From Actinomycetes bacterium (lineage in GTDB: Bacteria; Actinomycetota; Acidimicrobiia; Acidimicrobiales; Microtrichaceae): 13,164 nt of DNA. Positions 1 to 5,908 of this stretch are shown piece after piece. Under the pieces are notes generated by a model that saw only the letters and a program-made list of their open reading frames with translations, was not told the origin of the DNA and ran no database searches. Position numbers and translations under genes: made by a program. Numbering within the stretch: the first letter of the stretch is position 1; the number at the start of each line of letters is the position of its first letter. The stretch covers positions 1 to 13,164 of the forward strand of contig JAEYSR010000147.1 of the NCBI GenBank assembly GCA_023434535.1, given 5' to 3'.

Positions 1-563
1 CATCGGGCGGGGTCGTTCAGCAGGCCCAGCACCTCTCGTGCCTGGGAGTTGATGGGCCCGACACGCACCGCGTCGGCGAGCCCGGTGGCCGAGCGCAGGA
101 AGCTGATGGCGTGCCCGGCGGCGTGGGCGTCGAGCACGATCAGGTCGTGGTCGCGGCCGCGTTCGAGCTGCTTGACCTTGCCGAGCACGAGGATGTCCCG
201 GATGCCGGGCACGGCGGTGGACACGATGTCGAGCAGGCCGGTCGACACGAGCCGGTTGGAGATCCGCTGGAGGCCCTTGTCGCGCAGGTAGTCGAGCAGG
301 GCGTCGTCGGGCGTCACGGTCCGGGCCGTGACGCCGGCGTGGCCGGAGGCCGCGGTCAGCAGCTGGGCCTCGTCGTAGCGGAGGCCGTCGGAGTCGAACA
401 TCGACGCCATGCCGCCCTTGCCCTCGACCTCGACGATCAGGGTGCGCAGGCCCACCGACGAGGCCGCGACGGCCAGCGCCGCGGTGACGGCGGTTTTGCC
501 CACACCGCCCTTCCCGGCGACGATGATCACACCTGATGCGGTGAGAAACTGCGCAGGATCCAC
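1..563 (-). CDS. ArsA/Get3-like anion-transporting ATPase (partial, N-terminal 187 residues)
   Basis: A cytosolic P-loop ATPase of the ArsA/Get3 (SIMIBI) class, cut by the left edge of the window after 187 codons. The deviant Walker A motif AGKGGVGKT lies at residues 16-24. A switch-II-like LDAHAAGH, comparable to the family's D-x-P-x-GH, lies near residues 144-151. The start is GTG 563. It is the only start codon after the in-frame stop at 597-599, and a purine-rich AAGGGGA sits just upstream. In actinobacteria such ATPases usually occur as adjacent pairs; mycobacteria have a pair next to whiB4. Here a whiB gene lies about 1.6 kb away, so a second copy may lie outside the window. The substrate is unknown: the actinobacterial members are not shown here to pump arsenite, and no ArsB is visible. 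The family call is firm and the function is open. A MinD/ParA assignment fits less well because of the GH switch motif. Confidence 0.85.
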   Translation of the reverse strand, partial: MDPAQFLTASGVIIVAGKGGVGKTAVTAALAVAASSVGLRTLIVEVEGKGGMASMFDSDGLRYDEAQLLTAASGHAGVTARTVTPDDALLDYLRDKGLQRISNRLVSTGLLDIVSTAVPGIRDILVLGKVKQLERGRDHDLIVLDAHAAGHAISFLRSATGLADAVRVGPINSQAREVLGLLNDPAR

Positions 564-592
564 GACGTCCCCTTGGAGGCCCTCGAGTTGGG

Positions 593-599
593 CACACTA
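593..599. promoter_or_regulatory. Overlapping divergent -10 elements between the ArsA-like and NfeD-like genes
   Basis: Reading the minus strand, TAGTGT (599-594) fits TANNNT. It would give a short 5' UTR that carries the AAGGGGA ribosome site of the ArsA-like gene. Reading the plus strand, CACACT (593-598) lies 10 nt before GTG 609 of the NfeD-like gene, which has no visible ribosome site. The two boxes overlap almost completely, so the two transcription starts would compete. This is inferred from sequence only; the -35 regions are weak. Confidence 0.4.
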
Positions 600-608
600 G
601 CCAGTGCC

Positions 609-2018
609 GTGACCACGCCCGCCCGCCGGGGACGCCCCGAAGGGCGCGGGAGCACGCGCGCCCGGCGCGTCGGGGCCGCCGTGGCGCTGGTGCTGCTCGG
701 GATCGGTGCGCTGGGTGGCATCGCAGCTTCACCCGCCGGTGCCCAGTCGAACTCGTGCGAGGAGCACGGGTGCGTCGACGTGGTGGCCATCAACGGGCTC
801 ATCGACGAGATCGAGGCCGACTACATCATCGACACCCTCGCGAGCGCTCGTCGGTCCGACGGGGTGGTGGCCGTCATCCTCCAGTTCGACAGCCGTGGCT
901 CCGCCGTGGGCGACGACCGGCTGGACGAGGTCGCGGCCGCCATCGTGGACGCCGACGTGCCGGTGTCGGTCTGGATCGGTCCGTCGGGCTCCGACGCCCT
1001 CGGTGGGGCGGCGGAGCTCGTCCAGGTGGCCGACAGCTCCGGCATCGCCCCGGGGGCGTCGATCGGCGACGTGGGAGCGCAGCGCCTGTCGACCGCCGAG
1101 TTCGGCGATCTGTTCGAGGGCTCCAAGAGCGAGGCCCTGGACCGGTCCTTCTCGGGGGAGGCGGCGGTGGAGGCCGGGCTGGTCAGCCGCTTCTCGCCGA
1201 CCGTCGGCGAGCACATGATCAGCCTCGACGGCGTGGAGACCGAGACCCGGGAGGAGGACGGCGAGCGTCGCACGGTCCCGCTGACCACGGTCCGGTTCTC
1301 GAAGCTGCCGCTGACCACGCAGCTGTTCCACACGGTGGCCAGCCCGTCGGTCGCGTACCTGCTGCTCACGATCGGTCTCGGACTGCTCGTGTTCGAGTTC
1401 TTCACGGCCGGCATCGGCGTCGCCGGCGTGGTGGGCGCCCTGTTCGCCGTGCTCGGCGGCTACGGCCTGGCCGAGCTCCCGCACGCGACGTGGGCGCTCG
1501 TCCTCTTCGTCGCGAGCTTCGTGGCGTTCTCCGTCGACGTGCAGACGGGGATCCCGCGCGCGTGGACGGTGATCGGCATGGCCGCGTTCGTCGTCGCGTC
1601 GCTGTTCCTGCTGACGGAGTTCAAGCCGACGTGGATCGCCCTGCTGGCGGGGATCGGCGGCATCGGCGTGTCGATGTTCTCGGGCATGCCGGCCATGGTC
1701 CGGACCCGGTTCGCCACGCCGACGATCGGGCGCGAGTGGATGGTCGGGGAGATGGGCACCGCCACGACGGCCGTCGGTCCCGAGGGGACCGTCACGGTCA
1801 AGGGCGCCCTGTGGCGGGCCCGGGTCAACCGGGCGACGCCGATCCAGGCGGGCGATCCGATCCGGGTGGTGTCGATCGACGGCCTCGTCCTCGAGGTGGA
1901 GCCCGAGGAGGGCGGGGCGATCGACTACCGCGAGATGCGGGACCGTCGGCGCGGCCGCGCCGACGACGCGGCGACGGCCGAGCCGTCCCCGGACCCCTCC
2001 ACCAGCGACTCCCCGTAG
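609..2018 (+). CDS. NfeD-like membrane protein with degenerate SppA/ClpP-like protease domain
   Basis: About 469 residues. The order is: an N-terminal signal peptide or anchor (hydrophobic core VALVLLGIGALGGIAASPAGA, Ala-x-Ala-type end), a periplasmic ClpP/SppA-like domain (about residues 50-200), four to five membrane segments (about 245-360), and a C-terminal OB-fold NfeD domain (about 372-432) with a Pro/Ser/Asp-rich tail. NfeD proteins are linked to membrane quality control, often beside stomatin-type partners; none is visible here. The family's serine motif (AAS-AG type) corresponds here to ALGGA near residues 130-134, so the nucleophile appears replaced by glycine, and the region expected to hold the lysine is short. 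The protein may therefore be a pseudoprotease. An in-frame TTG at 573 would add 12 residues, but GTG 609 starts right before the basic n-region and is preferred. Neither start has a good ribosome site. Confidence 0.8.
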   Translation: MTTPARRGRPEGRGSTRARRVGAAVALVLLGIGALGGIAASPAGAQSNSCEEHGCVDVVAINGLIDEIEADYIIDTLASARRSDGVVAVILQFDSRGSAVGDDRLDEVAAAIVDADVPVSVWIGPSGSDALGGAAELVQVADSSGIAPGASIGDVGAQRLSTAEFGDLFEGSKSEALDRSFSGEAAVEAGLVSRFSPTVGEHMISLDGVETETREEDGERRTVPLTTVRFSKLPLTTQLFHTVASPSVAYLLLTIGLGLLVFEFFTAGIGVAGVVGALFAVLGGYGLAELPHATWALVLFVASFVAFSVDVQTGIPRAWTVIGMAAFVVASLFLLTEFKPTWIALLAGIGGIGVSMFSGMPAMVRTRFATPTIGREWMVGEMGTATTAVGPEGTVTVKGALWRARVNRATPIQAGDPIRVVSIDGLVLEVEPEEGGAIDYREMRDRRRGRADDAATAEPSPDPSTSDSP

Positions 2019-2113
2019 AGGGTTCGTCCGCCCGGACGGCGGGCGCCGGGCGGCCGGCCGGACCGCGTGCACGGATGCTCACGATCGCGAGCGCGCCGCG
2101 CACAAATTGCTCC

Positions 2114-2143
2114 TTGAGAGGTCGTGAAGCGCGTGCGTAGGGT
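2114..2143 (+). promoter_or_regulatory. Sigma-70-type promoter of the whiB gene
   Basis: TTGAGA (2114-2119) and TAGGGT (2138-2143) are separated by 18 nt, the best -35/-10 pair in the window. Transcription would start near 2150. That leaves a leader of about 25 nt containing the AAAGGGGGGG ribosome site (2157-2166) ahead of GTG 2175. Its position argues against the longer in-frame start at 2124, which would lie inside the promoter. Confidence 0.55.
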
Positions 2144-2174
2144 GCGCCGCACACCGAAAGGGGGGGTCCGACCG

Positions 2175-2435
2175 GTGAGTGCACAACAAGTCCAGGACAT
2201 GTGGCAGGTCAAGGCGGCCTGCAGGGGTCCGCAGGCGGCGGTGTTCTTCCCGCCACCTCAGTTCGAGCGCAAGGCCGACCGCCTGGAGCGCGAACGTCGG
2301 GCCAAGGTCATCTGCGGGGAGTGCCCGGCGCGCCAGGAGTGCCTGGAGTACGCCCTGGAGATCCGAGAGCCGCACGGCATCTGGGGAGGCCTCAACGAGG
2401 CCGAACGCCGGATGCTCATCGACGCCTCCAACTGA
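2175..2435 (+). CDS. WhiB-family Fe-S transcriptional regulator
   Basis: An 86-residue WhiB-like protein, a family confined to Actinomycetota and their phages. These proteins bind a [4Fe-4S] cluster through four cysteines and act with the primary sigma factor in development, redox or stress control. All four ligands are present: C16, then C47-x2-C50-x5-C56. The family signature GIWGG follows at 68-72, with a basic helix (EAERR) after it. GTG 2175 was chosen because a strong purine tract (AAAGGGGGGG) precedes it by about 8 nt; the upstream in-frame ATG at 2124 falls in the promoter. Proximity to an ArsA-like ATPase suggests kinship with mycobacterial WhiB4, but the subfamily cannot be settled by eye. 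It is followed after 70 bp by fxsA, which has its own -10 box, so the two are probably separate transcription units. Confidence 0.93.
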   Translation: MSAQQVQDMWQVKAACRGPQAAVFFPPPQFERKADRLERERRAKVICGECPARQECLEYALEIREPHGIWGGLNEAERRMLIDASN

Positions 2436-2493
2436 TCCTGAGGTTCCTCTGCGCGTCCTCCGCGGCGCGGTGGGCCGCTCCGACCGCCGGCCG

Positions 2494-2508
2494 TAGGGTG
2501 GTGGCGTG
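2494..2508 (+). promoter_or_regulatory. -10 box for leaderless fxsA start
   Basis: TAGGGT (2494-2499) is followed after 6 nt by GTG 2506. There is no ribosome site in between. The spacing fits a leaderless mRNA beginning at the start codon, as is common in actinobacteria. Confidence 0.5.
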
Positions 2509-3063
2509 ATCGTCCTGCTCGTGCTCGTGGTCATGCCGATCCTCGAGATCGTGACCGCCGTCGCGGTCGCGCAGTGGATCGGGATCCTGCCGACCCTGGC
2601 CCTCCTCCTCGGTCTGAGCCTCTTGGGCTTCGTGCTGATCCGCTCCGAGGGACTCGGCGTGTGGCGCAAGGCCAACGCGGAGATGGCAGCCGGTCGCCAG
2701 CCCACCGACACGCTGCTCGACGGGCTGATGGTGGTGGTCGGCGGGTCCCTCCTGATGCTGCCCGGCTTCCTGACGGCGATCCCCGGCCTCCTGCTGCTGT
2801 TCCCGCCGACCCGGGCCCTGCTGCGTCCCGCCGTGTCGCGTTGGATCGAACGGCGCGCCGCTCGTTCGGCGGCCTTCGTCACCGCCTCCTTCGGAGGCGC
2901 CGGGGCCTCCTTCGGCGGATCGTTCCCGTCCGGTGCATCGTTCGGTCGCATGCGGGGCCGGGTGGTGGACGCCGACGGGCGCGAGGCCGAGTCGTCGGTG
3001 GCCTACGCCGAGGTGATCGACGTCGAGGTCGATGCGCCTCGAGAGCTCGACCCACCTCGTTGA
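2506..3063 (+). CDS. fxsA: FxsA-family inner membrane protein
   Basis: A 185-residue integral membrane protein of the FxsA family. FxsA was named in E. coli for relieving phage T7 exclusion by the F plasmid; its normal cellular role is unknown. The first two helices (residues about 1-20 and 25-45) include the usual VMPILEI and an LLG-x-LLG-x2-LIR-like stretch. A further hydrophobic hairpin (about 75-105) carries MLPGFLTAIPGLLLLFPPTR, a hallmark of the family. The C-terminal tail (about 125-145) is a soluble low-complexity stretch with repeated SFGG/ASFG units and then an acidic end. The start is GTG 2506, directly behind a TAGGGT box (leaderless). Its TGA stop overlaps a possible TTG start of the NUDIX gene, which suggests joint transcription with it. 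The family call is secure; the function is not known. Confidence 0.9.
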   Translation: MIVLLVLVVMPILEIVTAVAVAQWIGILPTLALLLGLSLLGFVLIRSEGLGVWRKANAEMAAGRQPTDTLLDGLMVVVGGSLLMLPGFLTAIPGLLLLFPPTRALLRPAVSRWIERRAARSAAFVTASFGGAGASFGGSFPSGASFGRMRGRVVDADGREAESSVAYAEVIDVEVDAPRELDPPR

Positions 3064-3080
3064 GCGCGTCGACCGTCCCC

Positions 3081-3929
3081 ATGGACAGCGCCCGGCCCGA
3101 CGAGGTCCCGGTGCTCGACGCAGCCACCGTCATGCTGCTGCGCGACGGCGACGACGGCCTCGAGGTCTGCCTCATGCAGCGCAACCTCAACTCCGACTTC
3201 GTCGGGGGCGCCTACGTCTTCCCCGGCGGCGCGGTCGACCCGGAGGACGGCGACGCCGCGGCCGGTGCGGCGTGCACCGGGCTGGACGACGCGGAGGCGT
3301 CCCGCCGCCTCGGCCTGGATCGCGGCGGCCTGGCGTTCTGGGTCGCGGCCATCCGGGAGTCCTTCGAGGAGGCGGGGGTGCTGATGGCCCGCCACGCCGA
3401 CGGCGCGCCGCTCGACGTCACCGACCCCGCTGCGGCCGCTCGCTTCGCCCTCCACCGAGTCGCGGTCGACACCTCGCAGCGCACCATGGTGGAGGTCGCC
3501 GTGGAGGAGGGACTGCTGCTCGATGCCGGCGCGCTGCACTACTTCTCGCGCTGGATCACGCCTCTCGGAGCGCACCGTCGCTACGACACGAGGTTCTTCG
3601 TCGCCGCCGCCCCCGAGGGCCAGGAGGTCGTGCAGGACGACCGCGAGCTCATCGGCACGGAGTGGCTGACACCGGCCGAGGCCCTCCGCCGGCACGACGA
3701 CGGCGAGATCGTGATGATCTTCCCGACCGTGCGGACGCTCGTGGCCCTCGAGCGCTTCGAGCGGTCGCAGGACGTCCTCGACCACGCCCGCAGCCTGTCG
3801 GAGGTGCGTCCGGTCCTCCCGACGGTCACCGAGGGGCCGGGCGGTCTCCGCATCGTGCTGCCCGGCGATCCGGAGCACACGGGCGGCGTCTACGACGCCA
3901 TCACGGCGCAGCCGCTCCCGCCCGACTGA
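3081..3929 (+). CDS. NUDIX hydrolase, Nudt19-like (putative acyl-CoA diphosphatase)
   Basis: About 282 residues of a NUDIX fold. The Nudix box is split: FPGG at residues 47-50 is separated from the catalytic helix RESFEEAG (92-99) by an insertion of some 40 residues. This arrangement, with the helix glutamates that bind Mg2+, is typical of the Nudt19-like branch, whose characterised animal members cleave CoA and acyl-CoA esters. Substrate assignment here is by family only. Conserved downstream segments include YFSRWITP and DTRFFVA, followed by a helical C-terminal part. ATG 3081 was chosen. A TTG at 3060, in frame and overlapping the fxsA stop (TTGA), would add seven residues and couple the two genes; neither start has a clear ribosome site. 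A terminator-like hairpin follows the stop codon. Confidence 0.88.
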   Translation: MDSARPDEVPVLDAATVMLLRDGDDGLEVCLMQRNLNSDFVGGAYVFPGGAVDPEDGDAAAGAACTGLDDAEASRRLGLDRGGLAFWVAAIRESFEEAGVLMARHADGAPLDVTDPAAAARFALHRVAVDTSQRTMVEVAVEEGLLLDAGALHYFSRWITPLGAHRRYDTRFFVAAAPEGQEVVQDDRELIGTEWLTPAEALRRHDDGEIVMIFPTVRTLVALERFERSQDVLDHARSLSEVRPVLPTVTEGPGGLRIVLPGDPEHTGGVYDAITAQPLPPD

Positions 3930-3940
3930 CGGACGGCCCT

Positions 3941-3957
3941 CCCGGTCCGCGACCGGG
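3941..3957 (+). terminator. Candidate hairpin terminator after the NUDIX gene
   Basis: CCCGGT (3941-3946) pairs with ACCGGG (3952-3957) around a 5-nt loop, 11 nt beyond the stop codon. There is no T-tract, which is common in high-GC actinobacteria, so termination efficiency is uncertain. Confidence 0.35.
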
Positions 3958-3977
3958 GCCGGGGAGAGGCAGGACGA

Positions 3978-3999
3978 CCGCCGACGATCCGGTCGGCGG
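3978..3999. repeat. 8-bp perfect inverted repeat upstream of the alcohol dehydrogenase
   Basis: CCGCCGAC (3978-3985) and GTCGGCGG (3992-3999) are perfectly complementary with a 6-nt spacer. The repeat ends 27 nt before GTG 4027. It could be an operator for the dehydrogenase gene or a second terminator hairpin for the gene before it. No clear -10 box is visible between it and the start codon. Confidence 0.4.
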
Positions 4000-4026
4000 A
4001 CACGGACCGAGGACCAGGGGGTATCG

Positions 4027-5178
4027 GTGAGAACACGGGCAGCAGTGATCTTCGGGGTGGGCCGCGACTGGGAGGTCGTCGACGTCGACCTCGACGATCC
4101 CGGTCCCGGGGAGGTCCTCGTGCGGACCCGTGCCGCCGGGCTGTGCCACTCCGACGAGCACATCGTGCAGGGCGACATGACGCCGCCCGAGGAGCTGATC
4201 GCCGAGGCGGGCATGGAGTCGCCGTTCCCGATGATCGGTGGACACGAGGGCTCCGGCGAGGTCGTCGCCGTCGGCGACGGGGTCCGTCGCGTGGCGGTGG
4301 GCGACCACGTGGCCGTGTCGTTCTTCCCGACCTGCGGGGACTGCCACTACTGCGTCACCGGTCGCCAGAACCTGTGCGACAAGGGCGCTCAGGCCTTCCT
4401 GCCGGGGATGATCACCGACGGGCGCCGCGCCCACCGCCTGGCCGACGGGACGCCGGCGGACCCGGTGCTCAAGCTCGGGACCTTCGCCGAGCACATGCTG
4501 CTGGCCGAGGACTCGGTGGTGCGGGTCGAGCCCGACGTGCCGTTCACGCCCGCCGCGCTCGTCAGCTGCGCCGTGGCGACGGGCTGGGGTTCGGCGGTCC
4601 GGCGAGCCGATGTCCGTCCGGGCGACACGGTCGTCGTGGTCGGCACCGGCGGGGTCGGCATGAACGCGGTGCAGGGCGCAGCGATGGCCGGTGCCCGCCA
4701 CGTCGTGGCGGTCGACCTGGTCGAGTGGAAGCGGGAGCGCGCCGATACGTTTGGGGCGACCCACACCGCCGCGTCCATGGACGAGGCCATGCCGCTCGTG
4801 CAGCAGCTCACGCGGGGGCGGGGCGCGGACGCCGTGATCCTGGTCCCGGGCCTGATGACCGGCGACCTGGTCGCGCCGGCTCTGGCGATGACGGCGAAGG
4901 GCGGCACCGTCGTCGTCACCGCGATCGCCAACATCATGGCGAACGAGGTCTCCATGTCCTTGTTCGACCTGGCGATGTCCCAGAAGCAGGTCCAGGGCAC
5001 GGTCTTCGGAGCGTGCAACCCCCGGACCGACATCCCGGAGCTGCTCGGGCTCTACACCGACGGACGTCTGCGGCTCGACGAGCTGGTGACCACGACGTAC
5101 TCGCTCGACGAGATCAACCAGGGGTACCAGGACATGCGCGACGGTCGGAACCTGCGCGGCGTGATCACCTTCGACTGA
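4027..5178 (+). CDS. NDMA-dependent (mycofactocin-type) zinc alcohol dehydrogenase
   Basis: A 383-residue medium-chain (MDR) alcohol dehydrogenase oxidising alcohols to aldehydes in the cytosol. Catalytic zinc ligands are C40 (GLCHSD), H73 (GGHEG) and probably C181. The structural zinc lobe is C103, C106, C109 and C117. The Rossmann motif GTGGVG is at 206-211, with an acidic residue in AVDLVEWK at the end of the next strand, which fits NAD(H). The N-terminus RTRAAVIFG, the long spacer between the first two zinc ligands and the overall length match the NDMA-dependent group (Rxyl_3153-like). In that group the nicotinamide stays bound and is reoxidised through the peptide-derived cofactor mycofactocin. 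That dependence is inferred from the family; no mft genes lie in the window. GTG 4027 has an AGGGGG ribosome site 6-7 nt upstream. It appears monocistronic. Confidence 0.92.
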   Translation: MRTRAAVIFGVGRDWEVVDVDLDDPGPGEVLVRTRAAGLCHSDEHIVQGDMTPPEELIAEAGMESPFPMIGGHEGSGEVVAVGDGVRRVAVGDHVAVSFFPTCGDCHYCVTGRQNLCDKGAQAFLPGMITDGRRAHRLADGTPADPVLKLGTFAEHMLLAEDSVVRVEPDVPFTPAALVSCAVATGWGSAVRRADVRPGDTVVVVGTGGVGMNAVQGAAMAGARHVVAVDLVEWKRERADTFGATHTAASMDEAMPLVQQLTRGRGADAVILVPGLMTGDLVAPALAMTAKGGTVVVTAIANIMANEVSMSLFDLAMSQKQVQGTVFGACNPRTDIPELLGLYTDGRLRLDELVTTTYSLDEINQGYQDMRDGRNLRGVITFD

Positions 5179-5189
5179 TCCGGGCTGAC

Positions 5190-5233
5190 GTGCTCGTTGA
5201 TGCCTGACCGGTCGATGTCGACCGGCGGAGCAC
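5190..5233. terminator. Nested inverted repeat / bidirectional terminator between convergent genes
   Basis: The core CCGGTCGA (5208-5215) and TCGACCGG (5218-5225) is a perfect 8-bp inverted repeat with a 2-nt centre (7 bp with a 4-nt loop when folded). An outer arm GTGCTC (5190-5195) pairs with GAGCAC (5228-5233). It starts 12 nt after the alcohol dehydrogenase stop and faces the minus-strand cassette that ends at 5299, so a two-way terminator is the simplest reading. Confidence 0.5.
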
Positions 5234-5298
5234 ACAGGATGCGGCCGGACGGACGTCGTGCGGGTGAGCCGCCTCGTCTGGAACATTCACTGAGCGAC

Positions 5299-5469
5299 TC
5301 AACCTGATCTGTGGATCACCACCACGATGGCGGCACCCACCAGAAGGGCGACCATGAGCACGAAGCCGGCCATAGTCCCGGTGACCTCGCATCGCATGAG
5401 CGCGAGCCCGGTGGCGGCGACCAGAGCGGCGAGCCCGATCAGGGCCAATCGGATCCGAGTATTGCCCAC
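5299..5469 (-). CDS. Small two-helix membrane protein (hypothetical)
   Basis: About 56 residues from GTG 5469, with two hydrophobic segments: IRLALIGLAALVAATGLALM and AGFVLMVALLVGAAIVVVI. A short loop containing CEVTG separates them, and the ending is basic (HRSG). I do not recognise a family. It begins 41 nt after the stop of the RHH-like gene on the same strand and would be read from the same mRNA. The frame stays open much farther upstream, but that part only shadows the RHH-like gene and does not look like a protein. No ribosome site precedes the GTG, so the exact start is uncertain; reinitiation after the upstream stop is possible. The hydrophobic pattern is the main support for its being real. 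Confidence 0.45.
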   Translation of the reverse strand: MGNTRIRLALIGLAALVAATGLALMRCEVTGTMAGFVLMVALLVGAAIVVVIHRSG

Positions 5470-5510
5470 TGGGTCGAGACGAACGCCGGCTCGACCCCAC
5501 CGGGGATCGT

Positions 5511-5753
5511 TTACAGGAACACCAGGCGGTGACGGTCGCCGTCCTTGACCAGCTCCACCGAGCCACCGTCCGCGGTCCATCGCAGCAGCTGGGCCTGCAG
5601 CCGCACTGCTCGTCGGATCGACTCGGCCTCCGAGGTCCGCGTGGTCGTCACGGCGAACTCCAGGTCCGCCAGGTCGAGAGCGTCGAAGGCGAGCGTCTTC
5701 TTCTGACCACTCGGCTCCTGTCGGGACGACTGCGCCTTGGTGGTCATCGCCAT
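5511..5753 (-). CDS. Small ribbon-helix-helix-like protein (putative DNA-binding)
   Basis: Eighty residues from ATG 5753, or 78 from ATG 5747, whose first bases overlap the stop of the leader ORF as ATGA. After a polar N-terminus the sequence has a helix-rich core (TSEAESIRRAVRLQAQLLRW) and then a C-terminal hairpin (GGSVELVKDGDRHRLVFL). This resembles small actinobacterial proteins with a RHH-type (antitoxin-like) helix followed by a two-strand tail. A DNA-binding or regulatory role is inferred from that resemblance; no search was run. Third codon positions are strongly G/C, as in real genes here. It is preceded by a 30-residue leader ORF and followed by a small membrane protein. An inverted repeat in the promoter could be its own operator. 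No toxin-like partner (PIN, RelE) is visible. Confidence 0.65.
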   Translation of the reverse strand: MAMTTKAQSSRQEPSGQKKTLAFDALDLADLEFAVTTTRTSEAESIRRAVRLQAQLLRWTADGGSVELVKDGDRHRLVFL

Positions 5754-5836
5754 CGGGCTGTGCGGTCGGGGTCAGGTGGTCTGATGTCATGTTCGCACTC
5801 CGTGCGTTCGAGGGATCGGGTTAGTCGTGTGTCCAT
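5744..5836 (-). CDS. 30-residue leader ORF coupled to the RHH-like gene
   Basis: ATG 5836 stands 6 nt behind AGGAGGAG (5850-5843 on the minus strand), one of the two best Shine-Dalgarno sites in the window. It opens a 30-codon frame rich in arginine and charged residues (start MDTRLTRSLERTE, end RTARWR). Its TGA overlaps ATG 5747 of the RHH-like gene (ATGA), so translation of the next gene would depend on it. I recognise no family. It may be a true small protein or a leader that sets expression of the following gene. An in-frame ATG at 5938 would extend it across the hairpin and promoter region and is rejected because it lacks a ribosome site. Confidence 0.5.
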   Translation of the reverse strand: MDTRLTRSLERTECEHDIRPPDPDRTARWR

Positions 5837-5860
5837 CGTGTACTCCTCCTGATCCGCCCT

Positions 5861-5877
5861 CCCGGCTGGCTGCCGGG
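5861..5877 (-). other. Hairpin in the 5' leader of the small RHH cassette
   Basis: CCCGGC (5861-5866) pairs with GCCGGG (5872-5877) around a 5-nt loop. On the minus-strand mRNA it would sit about 10 nt before the AGGAGGAG ribosome site. It could modulate ribosome access or stabilise the message; nothing more can be said from sequence. Confidence 0.35.
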
Positions 5878-5908
5878 TCACGCGGGATGATGTAAATGGG
5901 ATTTCTTC

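Noticed and set aside
2019..2065. GC-rich inverted repeats after the NfeD-like gene as terminator
   Set aside because: Only short arms of about 5 bp in a G/C run, several equally poor foldings and no T-tract; indistinguishable from background.
729..2072. Long minus-strand frame opposite the NfeD-like gene
   Set aside because: Arg/His/Asp-rich composition typical of antisense shadow in high-GC DNA. The plus strand has a signal peptide, membrane segments and an OB domain.
2124..2174. Upstream in-frame ATG for whiB
   Set aside because: It lies between the -35 and -10 boxes of the promoter, and a strong ribosome site marks GTG 2175.
5299..5790. 163-residue minus frame covering the small cassette
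   Set aside because: Only its last 56 residues look like a protein (two membrane helices). The rest is out of frame with the more convincing RHH-like gene.
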